Shown: in pieces, positions 32,719 to 40,473 of the stretch
Layout of the letters: each line of letters starts with the position of its first letter
Position numbering within the stretch: the first letter of the stretch is position 1
Assembly: GCA_963704505.1 (NCBI GenBank)
Contig: OY969912.1
Coordinates: 1,240,001-1,304,000 of the forward strand
Reading direction: 5' to 3'
Source of the DNA: VRUE01 sp963704505
GTDB taxonomy: Bacteria > Actinomycetota > Thermoleophilia > Solirubrobacterales > 70-9
DNA: 64,000 bases
The notes under the pieces: model-generated
The model's database searches: none
Seen by the model: only the letters and a program-made list of their open reading frames with translations
Told to the model about the DNA's origin: nothing
Program-made: the position numbers and the translations under genes

Positions 32719-33288
32719 GTGTTTCCGCTCAATCTGCCGAATGCGCTGACCCTGCTGCGCATCCTTGCGGTGCCCGTGCTGGTCGTCGCGTTGTTGGGGG
32801 AGACGCCGAACGGGGACGAGGTGGCAGCGGTGGTCTTCGCTCTGGCGGCCCTGACCGACGGGCTCGACGGCTACTTCGCCCGCTCCCGCAACGCGGTCAC
32901 GACCTTCGGCAAGCTGATGGACCCGATCGCCGACAAGCTGCTGATCGCCGCGGCGCTGATCTCGCTGGTCTCGCTCGACCGCCTCGAAGCCTGGGTGGCG
33001 ATGGTGATCATCGCCCGCGAGTTCGCGGTAACCGTGATGCGGGCGATCGCGGCCGAGCGTGGCGTGGTGATCTCGGCAAGCTGGATGGGCAAGGTGAAGA
33101 CCGTGCTCCAGATCGCCGCGATCTTCGCCCTGATCGCCACCAACCCGGCGCCGACCTGGGTCAACGGGCTCGTCTACCTGGCGGTCGCCGCCACCGTGAT
33201 CAGCGGTGCCGACTACTTCTTCGGGCTGCGCAAAAGGCTCGCCGAGCCCAGGGCTAAGAGCCCGGGGCCTCGAGCCACTCGCGAATAG
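32719..33288 (+). CDS. pgsA: CDP-diacylglycerol-glycerol-3-phosphate 3-phosphatidyltransferase
   Basis: 189 aa, GTG start 5 bases after the MMPL stop. The CDP-alcohol phosphotransferase motif is complete: DGLDGYFARSRNAVTTFG, then LMDPIADKLL. The opening NLPNALTLLRILAVP is typical of PgsA. Makes phosphatidylglycerol phosphate from CDP-diacylglycerol and glycerol 3-phosphate, an integral membrane step of phospholipid synthesis. The 3' end overlaps folE2 by 35 bases (convergent). A related family member with another alcohol substrate is possible. Confidence 0.88.
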   Translation: MFPLNLPNALTLLRILAVPVLVVALLGETPNGDEVAAVVFALAALTDGLDGYFARSRNAVTTFGKLMDPIADKLLIAAALISLVSLDRLEAWVAMVIIAREFAVTVMRAIAAERGVVISASWMGKVKTVLQIAAIFALIATNPAPTWVNGLVYLAVAATVISGADYFFGLRKRLAEPRAKSPGPRATRE

Positions 33289-34252
33289 TCATGTGGGCGC
33301 CCTGCTCGCCGCCGGCGAGCTCGGCCCTCAGGTCGGCGAGGGTGCCGTAGCGCTCGGCGACGACGTTGTGGCGGTGGATCGTCTCGAGGTTCTCCTGCTT
33401 GGCCATCACGAAGGCACCGCCCGGCAGGTCGCCGTAGCCCTCGACCACCTGGCGGATCATCTCGCGCACGCAGTCCTCGACGAAGCGCGGGTTCGCGTGG
33501 GCCTTCTCGACAACCGCGAGCTCGTCGGGCCGCTTCATCAGCTCGTAGATCTCCGAGCTCATCGAGCTCTCGACGATCCGCAGCAGCTCGGGGGCGTCGA
33601 TCCATGAGGGGCCTCCCTCGGGGCAGCCGACGTGAAGGGTGCCGATCCCGCGCTGGTTGTGGGTCGCGATCGGGACCGCCGCGAGGGCCCGCTCGATCTC
33701 GTCCTCGCTGAAGCCCTGCTCCGCCAGGCGCTCGCGCCCGACCTCGGCGACCATCTCCTGGGCGCACGGGCAGGCGGTCATGCCCTGGGCCTGGACGCCG
33801 GTCAGGGTGCGGCTGCCGCTCTCCGAGTCGACCGCAGTCCCGAAGAGGACGTAGATCTCCTGGGTCTCCTTGCCGCTGACCGGGGTCGTCACCGTCTGCG
33901 GGTAGCGGGCGGTGACCGAGACCTCGGCGCGAAGCCCGTTCTGCTTCTCGCGGACGCGCTGGGCGATGTGGGCGGCGAGCACCTCGGCGTGGAAGGCCTC
34001 GCCGAGGACGACCTCGTCGATCGCTTCGCCGACGATCTCCTCGAAGCGCGACATGTGGACGCCGGCCTGGCGCGGGTTGAGGTCGACGAAGCACTCGAAC
34101 TCCGCGTGGAAGGTGTTCTCGACGCCGCCGCTCTGGACCCGGATCACCTTCTCGACGCCGGTCACGCCGACCCGGGAAAGGCTCACCTGGGTGTCCGGCA
34201 CTCCGGCCTGGACGTCGGGGGGTGTCGTTGTCAGGGTCGTCGGATTCGACAT
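33254..34252 (-). CDS. folE2: GTP cyclohydrolase FolE2 (type IB)
   Basis: 332 aa, ATG. Matches GCYH-IB: the metal-ligand region GMTACPCAQEMVAEVG with catalytic Cys, IATHNQRGIGTL, and AVVEKAHANPRFVEDCVRE near the end. It converts GTP to 7,8-dihydroneopterin triphosphate for folate synthesis; the IB type can use metals other than zinc. Divergent from the sigma factor gene. Confidence 0.92.
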   Translation of the reverse strand: MSNPTTLTTTPPDVQAGVPDTQVSLSRVGVTGVEKVIRVQSGGVENTFHAEFECFVDLNPRQAGVHMSRFEEIVGEAIDEVVLGEAFHAEVLAAHIAQRVREKQNGLRAEVSVTARYPQTVTTPVSGKETQEIYVLFGTAVDSESGSRTLTGVQAQGMTACPCAQEMVAEVGRERLAEQGFSEDEIERALAAVPIATHNQRGIGTLHVGCPEGGPSWIDAPELLRIVESSMSSEIYELMKRPDELAVVEKAHANPRFVEDCVREMIRQVVEGYGDLPGGAFVMAKQENLETIHRHNVVAERYGTLADLRAELAGGEQGAHMTIREWLEAPGS

Positions 34253-34288
34253 CGGCTTATGAAGCGTAAGCGACGGCGACCATCTCCC

Positions 34289-34294
34289 TATACT
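34289..34294 (+). promoter_or_regulatory. Possible -10 element of the sigA promoter
   Basis: TATACT in the folE2-sigA intergenic region, 44 bases before the GTG; five of six match TATAAT in otherwise GC-rich sequence. No good -35 hexamer at 16-18 bases was seen, so it is tentative. Confidence 0.35.
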
Positions 34295-34337
34295 TCGCCG
34301 CGGCCGGAGCGTTGGGGCCGGCCCCCCTGGGAAGGGG

Positions 34338-35501
34338 GTGAGGGAAGCAACTGGAGGCAGTGAGATCGAGCCGTTGGAGACGGTCCCCCAGGGACTGAAC
34401 CAGGATTCGGCAGCGCAGCCGTTCGCGGACTCAGAGGAGTTGCGCGGGTTGATCGCGCTGGGCCGCGAGCGTGGCTACCTGACCTTCGAGCAGGTCGCGA
34501 CCACCCTCGAGGAGGTCGAGGTCACCAAGGAGCAGGTCTCCGCCCTTCACGCCCACCTGGTCGAGCACGGCGTCGAAGTCGTCTCCGAGGACGGCGTCGC
34601 CGCCCAGGCCGAGGCCCGCGCCGAGGCGGCCGCCGCCGGCCGGGCGAAAAAACAGGAGCTCGACCTGACGGTCGAACCGAGCCTCGACAGCCTCCGCCTC
34701 TACCTTCGCTCGATCGGCAAAGTCGAGTTGCTCACCGCCGCCCAGGAGGTCGAACTGGCGAAGCGGATCGAGCGCGGCGACATGCTCGCCAAGCGCCAGA
34801 TGGTCGAGGCCAACCTGCGCCTCGTCGTCTCGATCGCAAAAGGCTATTTGGGCCGCGGCCTCAGCTTCCTCGACCTGATCCAGGAGGGCAGCCTCGGGCT
34901 GATCCGAGCGGTGGAGAAGTTCGACTATCGCCGCGGCTACAAGTTTTCTACCTACGCGACCTGGTGGATCCGCCAGGCGGTGACCCGCGCGATCGCCGAC
35001 AAGGCACGGACGATCCGCATCCCGGTCCACATGGTCGAGAAGTTGAACCGGATCGCCTACGTCGAGCGCCAGCTGGTGCAGACGCTCGGTCGCGAGCCCG
35101 AGCCGGAGGAGATCGCGGACGAACTGCGCTGGTCGGTGACCGATGTCAAGGAAATCCTCCGCGTCGCCCAGCTGCCGGTATCCCTGGAGAAACCGGTCGG
35201 CGACGAGGACGAGTCCGAGCTCGGCGACTTCGTCGCCGACGACGAGGTGGCGGAGCCCTTCGAGGAAGCGAGCGAGCACCTGCAGCGGGAGGGCGTCCGC
35301 AAAGCACTCGACGCGCTGCCCGAGCGCGAGCGCCAGGTGATCGAGCTGCGCTACGGCCTGACCGGGCTCGAACCGCTGACCCTCGAGGAGGTGGGCCGCA
35401 CCTTCGGCGTCACCCGCGAGCGGATCCGCCAGATCGAGAACAACACGCTGAAAAAACTCAAGCGCCTCCCCGAGGCGCAGATGCTCCGCGACGCCAGCTA
35501 G
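34338..35501 (+). CDS. sigA: RNA polymerase primary sigma factor
   Basis: 387 aa, GTG start (a later start near GGAGG at ~34353 is possible). A short region 1.1-like N-terminus (ELRGLIALGRERGYLTFEQ) is followed by region 1.2 (SLRLYLRSIGKVELLTAAQE), region 2 with the core-binding and -10 elements (DLIQEGSLGLIRAVEKFDY, GYKFSTYATWWIRQAVTRAI), region 3, and region 4.2 HTH (TLEEVGRTFGVTRERIRQIE). It is the housekeeping group 1 type, shorter than the E. coli protein because region 1.1 and the non-conserved insert are small. The C-terminus overlaps the convergent Ddn-like gene by 4 bases. Confidence 0.92.
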   Translation: MREATGGSEIEPLETVPQGLNQDSAAQPFADSEELRGLIALGRERGYLTFEQVATTLEEVEVTKEQVSALHAHLVEHGVEVVSEDGVAAQAEARAEAAAAGRAKKQELDLTVEPSLDSLRLYLRSIGKVELLTAAQEVELAKRIERGDMLAKRQMVEANLRLVVSIAKGYLGRGLSFLDLIQEGSLGLIRAVEKFDYRRGYKFSTYATWWIRQAVTRAIADKARTIRIPVHMVEKLNRIAYVERQLVQTLGREPEPEEIADELRWSVTDVKEILRVAQLPVSLEKPVGDEDESELGDFVADDEVAEPFEEASEHLQREGVRKALDALPERERQVIELRYGLTGLEPLTLEEVGRTFGVTRERIRQIENNTLKKLKRLPEAQMLRDAS

Positions 35502-35977
35502 GCGGCGGGCTGCCGGGCGGCGGCCGGCTCGAGCACGAAGACCTCGGGCTGTCGGGAGATCTTCTCCTTGTATTCGTCGAAGCCCGAGTACTGGACGTTG
35601 TGCTTGCGCCAGAGGTCCTCTCGCTCCTCACCCTCGGCGACCCGGGCGAGGACCGGGCGCTTCTCGCGGCCGATCTCCACCTCCGCCTCGGCCTTGGCTT
35701 TGAGGTTCAGCGACCAGGCCGGGACCTTCTCGTGACCGGCGTTGGTGTTGATGATGACCAGGCGGTCGCCGTCGGCGAGGTAGACGACCGGCGCCGTCCG
35801 CTGCTGCCCGGATTTGCGACCCGTGGTGGTGAGGAGCAGGATCGGAGCCTTGCCGACCATGCCGCCGACCCGGCCGCCGGTCAGCCGGTAGACGGGCTTG
35901 TTCAGTTTTCCGAGGAAGCGGAAGGTCCCGGTGCCGAGGCCCATCGAGAAGCGCGCGTAGAAGCGGTCGGCGGGCAT
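35498..35977 (-). CDS. Ddn-like F420-dependent nitroreductase/quinone reductase
   Basis: 159 aa from the ATG at 35977; an upstream extension is rejected. Family pattern: KLNKPVYRLTGGRVGG, ILLLTTTGRKSGQQRTAPVV, LVIINTNAGHEKVPAWSLNL and a C-terminal VFVLEP. Such split-barrel proteins use F420H2 to reduce quinones and nitro compounds at the membrane, the best known being Ddn of Mycobacterium. F420 use is typical of actinobacteria. Confidence 0.88.
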   Translation of the reverse strand: MPADRFYARFSMGLGTGTFRFLGKLNKPVYRLTGGRVGGMVGKAPILLLTTTGRKSGQQRTAPVVYLADGDRLVIINTNAGHEKVPAWSLNLKAKAEAEVEIGREKRPVLARVAEGEEREDLWRKHNVQYSGFDEYKEKISRQPEVFVLEPAAARQPAA

Positions 35978-36041
35978 CGGGGCGAGTATTTCATGGGGGT
36001 GGGCCGAGAACCGACCGGGAGGCGGTGACGGAATCCGCGCC

Positions 36042-36069
36042 TTGACAGCGTGACTCGGCGCTGTGTAAT
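36042..36069 (+). promoter_or_regulatory. SigA-type promoter of the giant-protein operon
   Basis: TTGACA (36042-36047), 16-base spacer, TGTAAT (36064-36069). Near-consensus hexamers, rare in this GC-rich window, predict a transcript start near 36076, 12 bases before the centre of the 22-bp dyad and about 60 bases before the TTG start of the first gene. Confidence 0.65.
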
Positions 36070-36080
36070 CTGCGGACCTT

Positions 36081-36102
36081 CTGGTGAGGGGGTTCTCACC
36101 AG
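36081..36102. promoter_or_regulatory. 22-bp dyad: candidate operator or leader hairpin
   Basis: CTGGTGAG (36081-36088) and CTCACCAG (36095-36102) are perfect complements with a 6-base spacer, just after the predicted transcript start. It could bind a dimeric regulator, for example the winged-helix protein encoded at the end of the operon, or form an RNA hairpin. Confidence 0.5.
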
Positions 36103-36135
36103 CTGCTTCGGGAAACAGGGAACAGGGAAAGAGAT

Positions 36136-39100
36136 TTGAGTTTCGGGAATGCAGGGACAAGCGTAGCTTTGCGCACCTTCGGTGTTGAGCGAACGGCTCG
36201 GGCGGCGAGGATCGCCGCGGTCGCGTTCGTCCTTGCCCTCGCCGTTGGGGCCCTGCTCAGCAGCAACGCTTCGGCGCAGACCAGCCGTCCGCTGCTGAAA
36301 ACGCTCAAATTCCCCGACGGCACCGAACCGCAGGAGGTGGCCACCGACAAGGCCGGCAACATCTACGCGGCGGTGGCCGGAAGCCCGCAGCGGATCGAAA
36401 AATTCGATCCGGAAGGGAACCCAGTCAACTTCACGGCCTCGAAACCGTATGTCTCCGGCAACGAGATCACGGAATCCGGCGATGCGTGGCCGCTGGAGCT
36501 CGGCGAAGGCGGCATCGCGGTCGACCAGACCAGCGGGCCGACCGAAGGCTATATCTACGTCACCGCCACCCTCACCGAAAATTACGGTGGTGCCGTTTAC
36601 ATATACAAGCCGAGCGGCGAATGGGCCGGCAAAATCGATCAAGGGGACTTTTTCGCGTTTCGCTTCTCCTGCTCGGTTGCGCTCAACCCGTCCACCGGAG
36701 CCGCCTATACCGGCTACTTCTACACCGGCTACGTACGACGCTTCGCGGCGACAACGGAACCGGAAGGCACCGTCTCCAACGGCCAGGCAAGTACAGCTGA
36801 ACAGGCGAACTGCGCTCTCGCGGTCGACCCGGGGGGCAATTTCTATTCCGTGGGCGGCGAAGTCCCCAACGGGCCGATCATCAAATATCCGGCCGACAGC
36901 TTCACCGCGACCCCGTCCCCGCGCGAACAGATCTACGCCGGGCCGGCGACAGGGCTCAACTACGACGCCGCGAGCGGCCACCTGTTCGCCGATCGTGGCG
37001 CCGACCTGGTCGAGCTGACGCTGGCGGGCGCCGAGGTCAACGCTCCGTTCGGCGGGCTGTCCCGTTCCCGTTCGGTCACCGCGGCTCCGGGGAACAGGGT
37101 CTACGCCCAGTCCAACGGGAGTAACGAAACGGCCGGGTCGGGCAGCATCGCGATCTTCGGGCCGCCGGCCGCCCTGCCGAAAGTGACGACGGAAGAAACA
37201 GCGCCGCTGCAGACGAGCGCGATTCTGAAAGGAACCGTCGATCCGGACGGCGCCGGGGCGATCACCAAATGCGAATTCCAATGGGGTAAAGACGCCCGCT
37301 ACCTGGAAACGCCGATTCCGTGCTCAGAGGCGACGCCGATCAACTCGGCGACGGCGGTCAGCGCCGAACTGACCGGCCTGCAGTCCGTCAGGACCTACCA
37401 CTACCGACTGGTGACGACAAGCGCCAACGGCGTCCAGACCGGGCACGACTTCAGCTTCAAAACGCCCGACAACGTCGCCGAAGTAGCGACCGGCGGCCCC
37501 GACCCGTTCAACAAGGAATGCGCGACGTTGCACGCTTCCTACCGAGGACAGGGCCTGGACACCAAATACTTCTTCGAAATCGGGGCCGACACGAGCTACG
37601 GAAGGAAAGTCCCGGTACCTCCCGCGGACGACGGCGTCCAGAGCGGGCCGCGCGAAGTCGCCCCACTCAAAGTCTGCGGTCTCCAGGGCGAAACCGAATA
37701 CCACTACCGCGTCGTGATGGAAAACTCGCTGGGCGCCAGCGTCGGCGCCGATCGGACGTTCGTCACACCGGTCGCGGTCGACAGCCTCGAAACCGGCGGT
37801 GCGATCAACGTCGGAAATGAAAGCGCCGAACTGACCGGCTCCTTCACCGCTGACGCCCTCGAAGTCCACTACTTCTTCGAATGGGGCCCGACGACGTCCT
37901 ACGGCAACAAAACACCGGCCCTCCCGGGCAACGCCGTGCCACCTGGAAGCGGGCACGTCGACGTCCCGCCGGTACTCCTGGAAAACCTCCAGGAAGGCGG
38001 GATTTACCACTATCGGATCGTCGCCACCAACTCGGCCGGAATCAGTCGCGGCGGGGATAAGACCTTCAAGACGGCGGAAGGGCCGGAAATCAGCAACCTC
38101 GCGTCCAAGAACGTGAAAGCGACTTCGGCGGACCTGACCGGGGAAATCAACCCGAATCGCGGGGTCACGGAATGGTTCTTCGAATGGGGCCCGACGACCA
38201 ATTACGGCAACAAAACCCCGGTCCCGCCGGGGTCGGTCCCAGCGGGCTCAGACCCGGTTCCGGTCCAAGTCCATCTCGAAAACCTGACCGTCGGTCAGAC
38301 CTACCACTTCAGGCTCGTTGCGAGCAACCAATTCGGGTCCCGTGAGAGCGGTGACCAGGCCTTTGGTTTCTACCCGCCGGAATGCCCGAACTCGCTGCTC
38401 CGCCAGGAAACGAATGCGTCGCACCTGCCCGACTGCCGCGCCTATGAGCTCGTCTCCCCGGGGAACGCCAATGGGGCGACGATCGAGCCCTTCAATGCCC
38501 CCAGCAGCGGGCTCGCGACGAACCCTCCGCGCCTCCTCTACGGAGCCAGCTACGGCGAACTTCCCGGCGCCGGCGAAGCGCTGATCAGCGTCGGCGACAT
38601 GTACGTGGCGACCCGCGAATCGAACGGATGGGTGAGCAAGTACGTCGGGAAGAACGCCAGGGAAACCAGCTTCATGGCCGGGCCGCCGCACGGCCAGACC
38701 TACGGGACGACGGGATACGGCGGCAACAACAGCTACTTCGGCTCGGTGGCGGATCCCAGCCTCAGTCGCGTGGCGATGTTCGACCTCGGCTACCCGGCGT
38801 TCTCGGAAACGATCGAGCCGGCCTCCAACACGGCCTGGGTTTTCAACACGACGACGAATTCGCAGGTCGGTCACTGGCCGACCAACGTCGGGGAGGTCGC
38901 CAAAGGCGAATCATTCGTCGGCTGGCAGGCCTTCTCGGAAGACCTGTCGCACTTTGTCTTCTCCTCGAACATCGCGTTCGCGCCGGGCGGAGAAGAATTC
39001 GCAGCGAGCATCAAATGCTGCTCGTTCGATGAACACGAATTCGAAGCGGGCCGGTGCTGTCCGGGGCCGATCTACGACAACGACACCGAAACCGGCGAAG

Positions 39101-40473
39101 TCGACCTGATCTCCGAACGCGAAGACCACAGCCACTTCCAGGGAGTGCCGGTCAAGGTCTCGAGCGACGGTTCCCACATCCTGATGAGTGAAACCGCGGA
39201 CTCCCTGGTCAGGATCCCGCGGCCTCTCTACATGAGAGTCGGCGGGCAGACCTACGACATAGCCAACCGCGCCCCGGCGGACTACGTCGAAATGACCGCG
39301 AACGGCTCCACCGTGTACTTCACCTCGACCGAACAGCTGACCGCCGACGACCACGACCACAGCGTCGACCTCTTCGTCTGGAATGACAGCGAACCGCATG
39401 CCGTCACCAGGGTCTCGAAGGGCATCAGCGGCAACGAAGGCGATCGCGACAATTGCGAACTGACCTGGGTCGAAAACTGTGACATCCAGTACATCGACTT
39501 CAACAACACCACCTACGCCGGGGCGTCAAACGGGAACGTGACCGGCAACGAGACATCCGACAGTTCTGTCGCCAGCGCGACGGGCGATATCTACTTCGTC
39601 TCGCCCGAGCAGCTGGATGGCGCCCGGGGCAGCTTCGGCCAGGCGAACATCTACCTCTACCACGAAGGAAATGTGCGGTTCGTCGCCTCGGCGGAACCGG
39701 AATCCTGCATCGGGCGGAAACCCACCTACTTCGATCCCGCCCACTGCAACGCGGGAAAGATCAGCCGCATGCAGGTGACGCCGAACGGGGATTTCGCGGC
39801 GTTTATCAGCAAGAGCAGGCTGACGCCCTACAACAACAACGGCAAAGCGGAGCTCTACCTCTACTCGCGCTTCGATGACCGGCTCGACTGCGCTTCCTGC
39901 CGGCCCGACGGGCAGCAGCCCAACAACGATGCTTGGGGCAGTCAGAACGGCCTCTTCCTCTCTGAAGACGGCCGCGCCTTCTTCTCCACCGACGAGCCGC
40001 TGCTCCCGTCGGACACCAACGAAGGCAACGACGTCTACGAGTTCGTCGAAGGCAAGCCGCAGCTGATCACGACCGGCACGGGCGAAAAAAATGTCTATCA
40101 GGGCTTCCAGGGCGAACTCACGGCACCGGGTCTGGTCGGTGTCAGCGCCAGCGGCGGCGACGTCTACTTCGCGACCCTCGAGAGCCTGGTCACCCAGGAC
40201 CACAACGGCCAGGCGGTGAAGATCTACGACGCGCGCAGCAACGGTGGCTTCCCGGCCGATCGTGTGAAACCCGAGTGCGAAGCCGCGGACGAGTGCCACG
40301 TCGAGGGGTCAGCCCCCCCGGTGCTCCCCCAGGACCGCACCAGCGTCCAGCTCGAAGGGAACCCGAAACAGGCCGGCAAGAAGGCCAAGAAGCACAAGAA
40401 GGCCAAGAAGGCCCACAAGAAGAAGCACAGGAAGGTCAAGCACGGAGGGAGGGGGGGTCGCCATGCGGGCTGA
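36136..40473 (+). CDS. Giant exported protein A: beta-propeller, FN3-like repeats, basic tail
   Basis: 1445 aa, TTG start after GGGAAAGAG. A signal or anchor segment (residues ~24-48) is followed by an NHL-like beta-propeller (~50-345, VATDKAGNIYAAVAG) and four FN3-like repeats of ~95 residues (~350-745), each with FEWGPTTSYGNKTP-like and TYHYRLVATNSAG-like strands. Then come the link CPNSLLRQE...LPDCRAYELVS and a second propeller-like region with PD40-type blades (~770-1395). It ends in a Lys/His-rich tail (KKAKKHKKAKKAHKKKHRK). No enzymatic motif was seen. It is probably a surface or wall-bound structural or adhesive protein; the basic tail may bind anionic wall polymers. Protein A' two genes on shares its layout. 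Confidence 0.85.
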   Translation: MSFGNAGTSVALRTFGVERTARAARIAAVAFVLALAVGALLSSNASAQTSRPLLKTLKFPDGTEPQEVATDKAGNIYAAVAGSPQRIEKFDPEGNPVNFTASKPYVSGNEITESGDAWPLELGEGGIAVDQTSGPTEGYIYVTATLTENYGGAVYIYKPSGEWAGKIDQGDFFAFRFSCSVALNPSTGAAYTGYFYTGYVRRFAATTEPEGTVSNGQASTAEQANCALAVDPGGNFYSVGGEVPNGPIIKYPADSFTATPSPREQIYAGPATGLNYDAASGHLFADRGADLVELTLAGAEVNAPFGGLSRSRSVTAAPGNRVYAQSNGSNETAGSGSIAIFGPPAALPKVTTEETAPLQTSAILKGTVDPDGAGAITKCEFQWGKDARYLETPIPCSEATPINSATAVSAELTGLQSVRTYHYRLVTTSANGVQTGHDFSFKTPDNVAEVATGGPDPFNKECATLHASYRGQGLDTKYFFEIGADTSYGRKVPVPPADDGVQSGPREVAPLKVCGLQGETEYHYRVVMENSLGASVGADRTFVTPVAVDSLETGGAINVGNESAELTGSFTADALEVHYFFEWGPTTSYGNKTPALPGNAVPPGSGHVDVPPVLLENLQEGGIYHYRIVATNSAGISRGGDKTFKTAEGPEISNLASKNVKATSADLTGEINPNRGVTEWFFEWGPTTNYGNKTPVPPGSVPAGSDPVPVQVHLENLTVGQTYHFRLVASNQFGSRESGDQAFGFYPPECPNSLLRQETNASHLPDCRAYELVSPGNANGATIEPFNAPSSGLATNPPRLLYGASYGELPGAGEALISVGDMYVATRESNGWVSKYVGKNARETSFMAGPPHGQTYGTTGYGGNNSYFGSVADPSLSRVAMFDLGYPAFSETIEPASNTAWVFNTTTNSQVGHWPTNVGEVAKGESFVGWQAFSEDLSHFVFSSNIAFAPGGEEFAASIKCCSFDEHEFEAGRCCPGPIYDNDTETGEVDLISEREDHSHFQGVPVKVSSDGSHILMSETADSLVRIPRPLYMRVGGQTYDIANRAPADYVEMTANGSTVYFTSTEQLTADDHDHSVDLFVWNDSEPHAVTRVSKGISGNEGDRDNCELTWVENCDIQYIDFNNTTYAGASNGNVTGNETSDSSVASATGDIYFVSPEQLDGARGSFGQANIYLYHEGNVRFVASAEPESCIGRKPTYFDPAHCNAGKISRMQVTPNGDFAAFISKSRLTPYNNNGKAELYLYSRFDDRLDCASCRPDGQQPNNDAWGSQNGLFLSEDGRAFFSTDEPLLPSDTNEGNDVYEFVEGKPQLITTGTGEKNVYQGFQGELTAPGLVGVSASGGDVYFATLESLVTQDHNGQAVKIYDARSNGGFPADRVKPECEAADECHVEGSAPPVLPQDRTSVQLEGNPKQAGKKAKKHKKAKKAHKKKHRKVKHGGRGGRHAG

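Noticed and set aside
35902..37281. 459-codon minus-strand frame opposite protein A and the promoter
   Set aside because: It crosses the promoter and dyad of the A-B-A'-B' operon and has no family resemblance.
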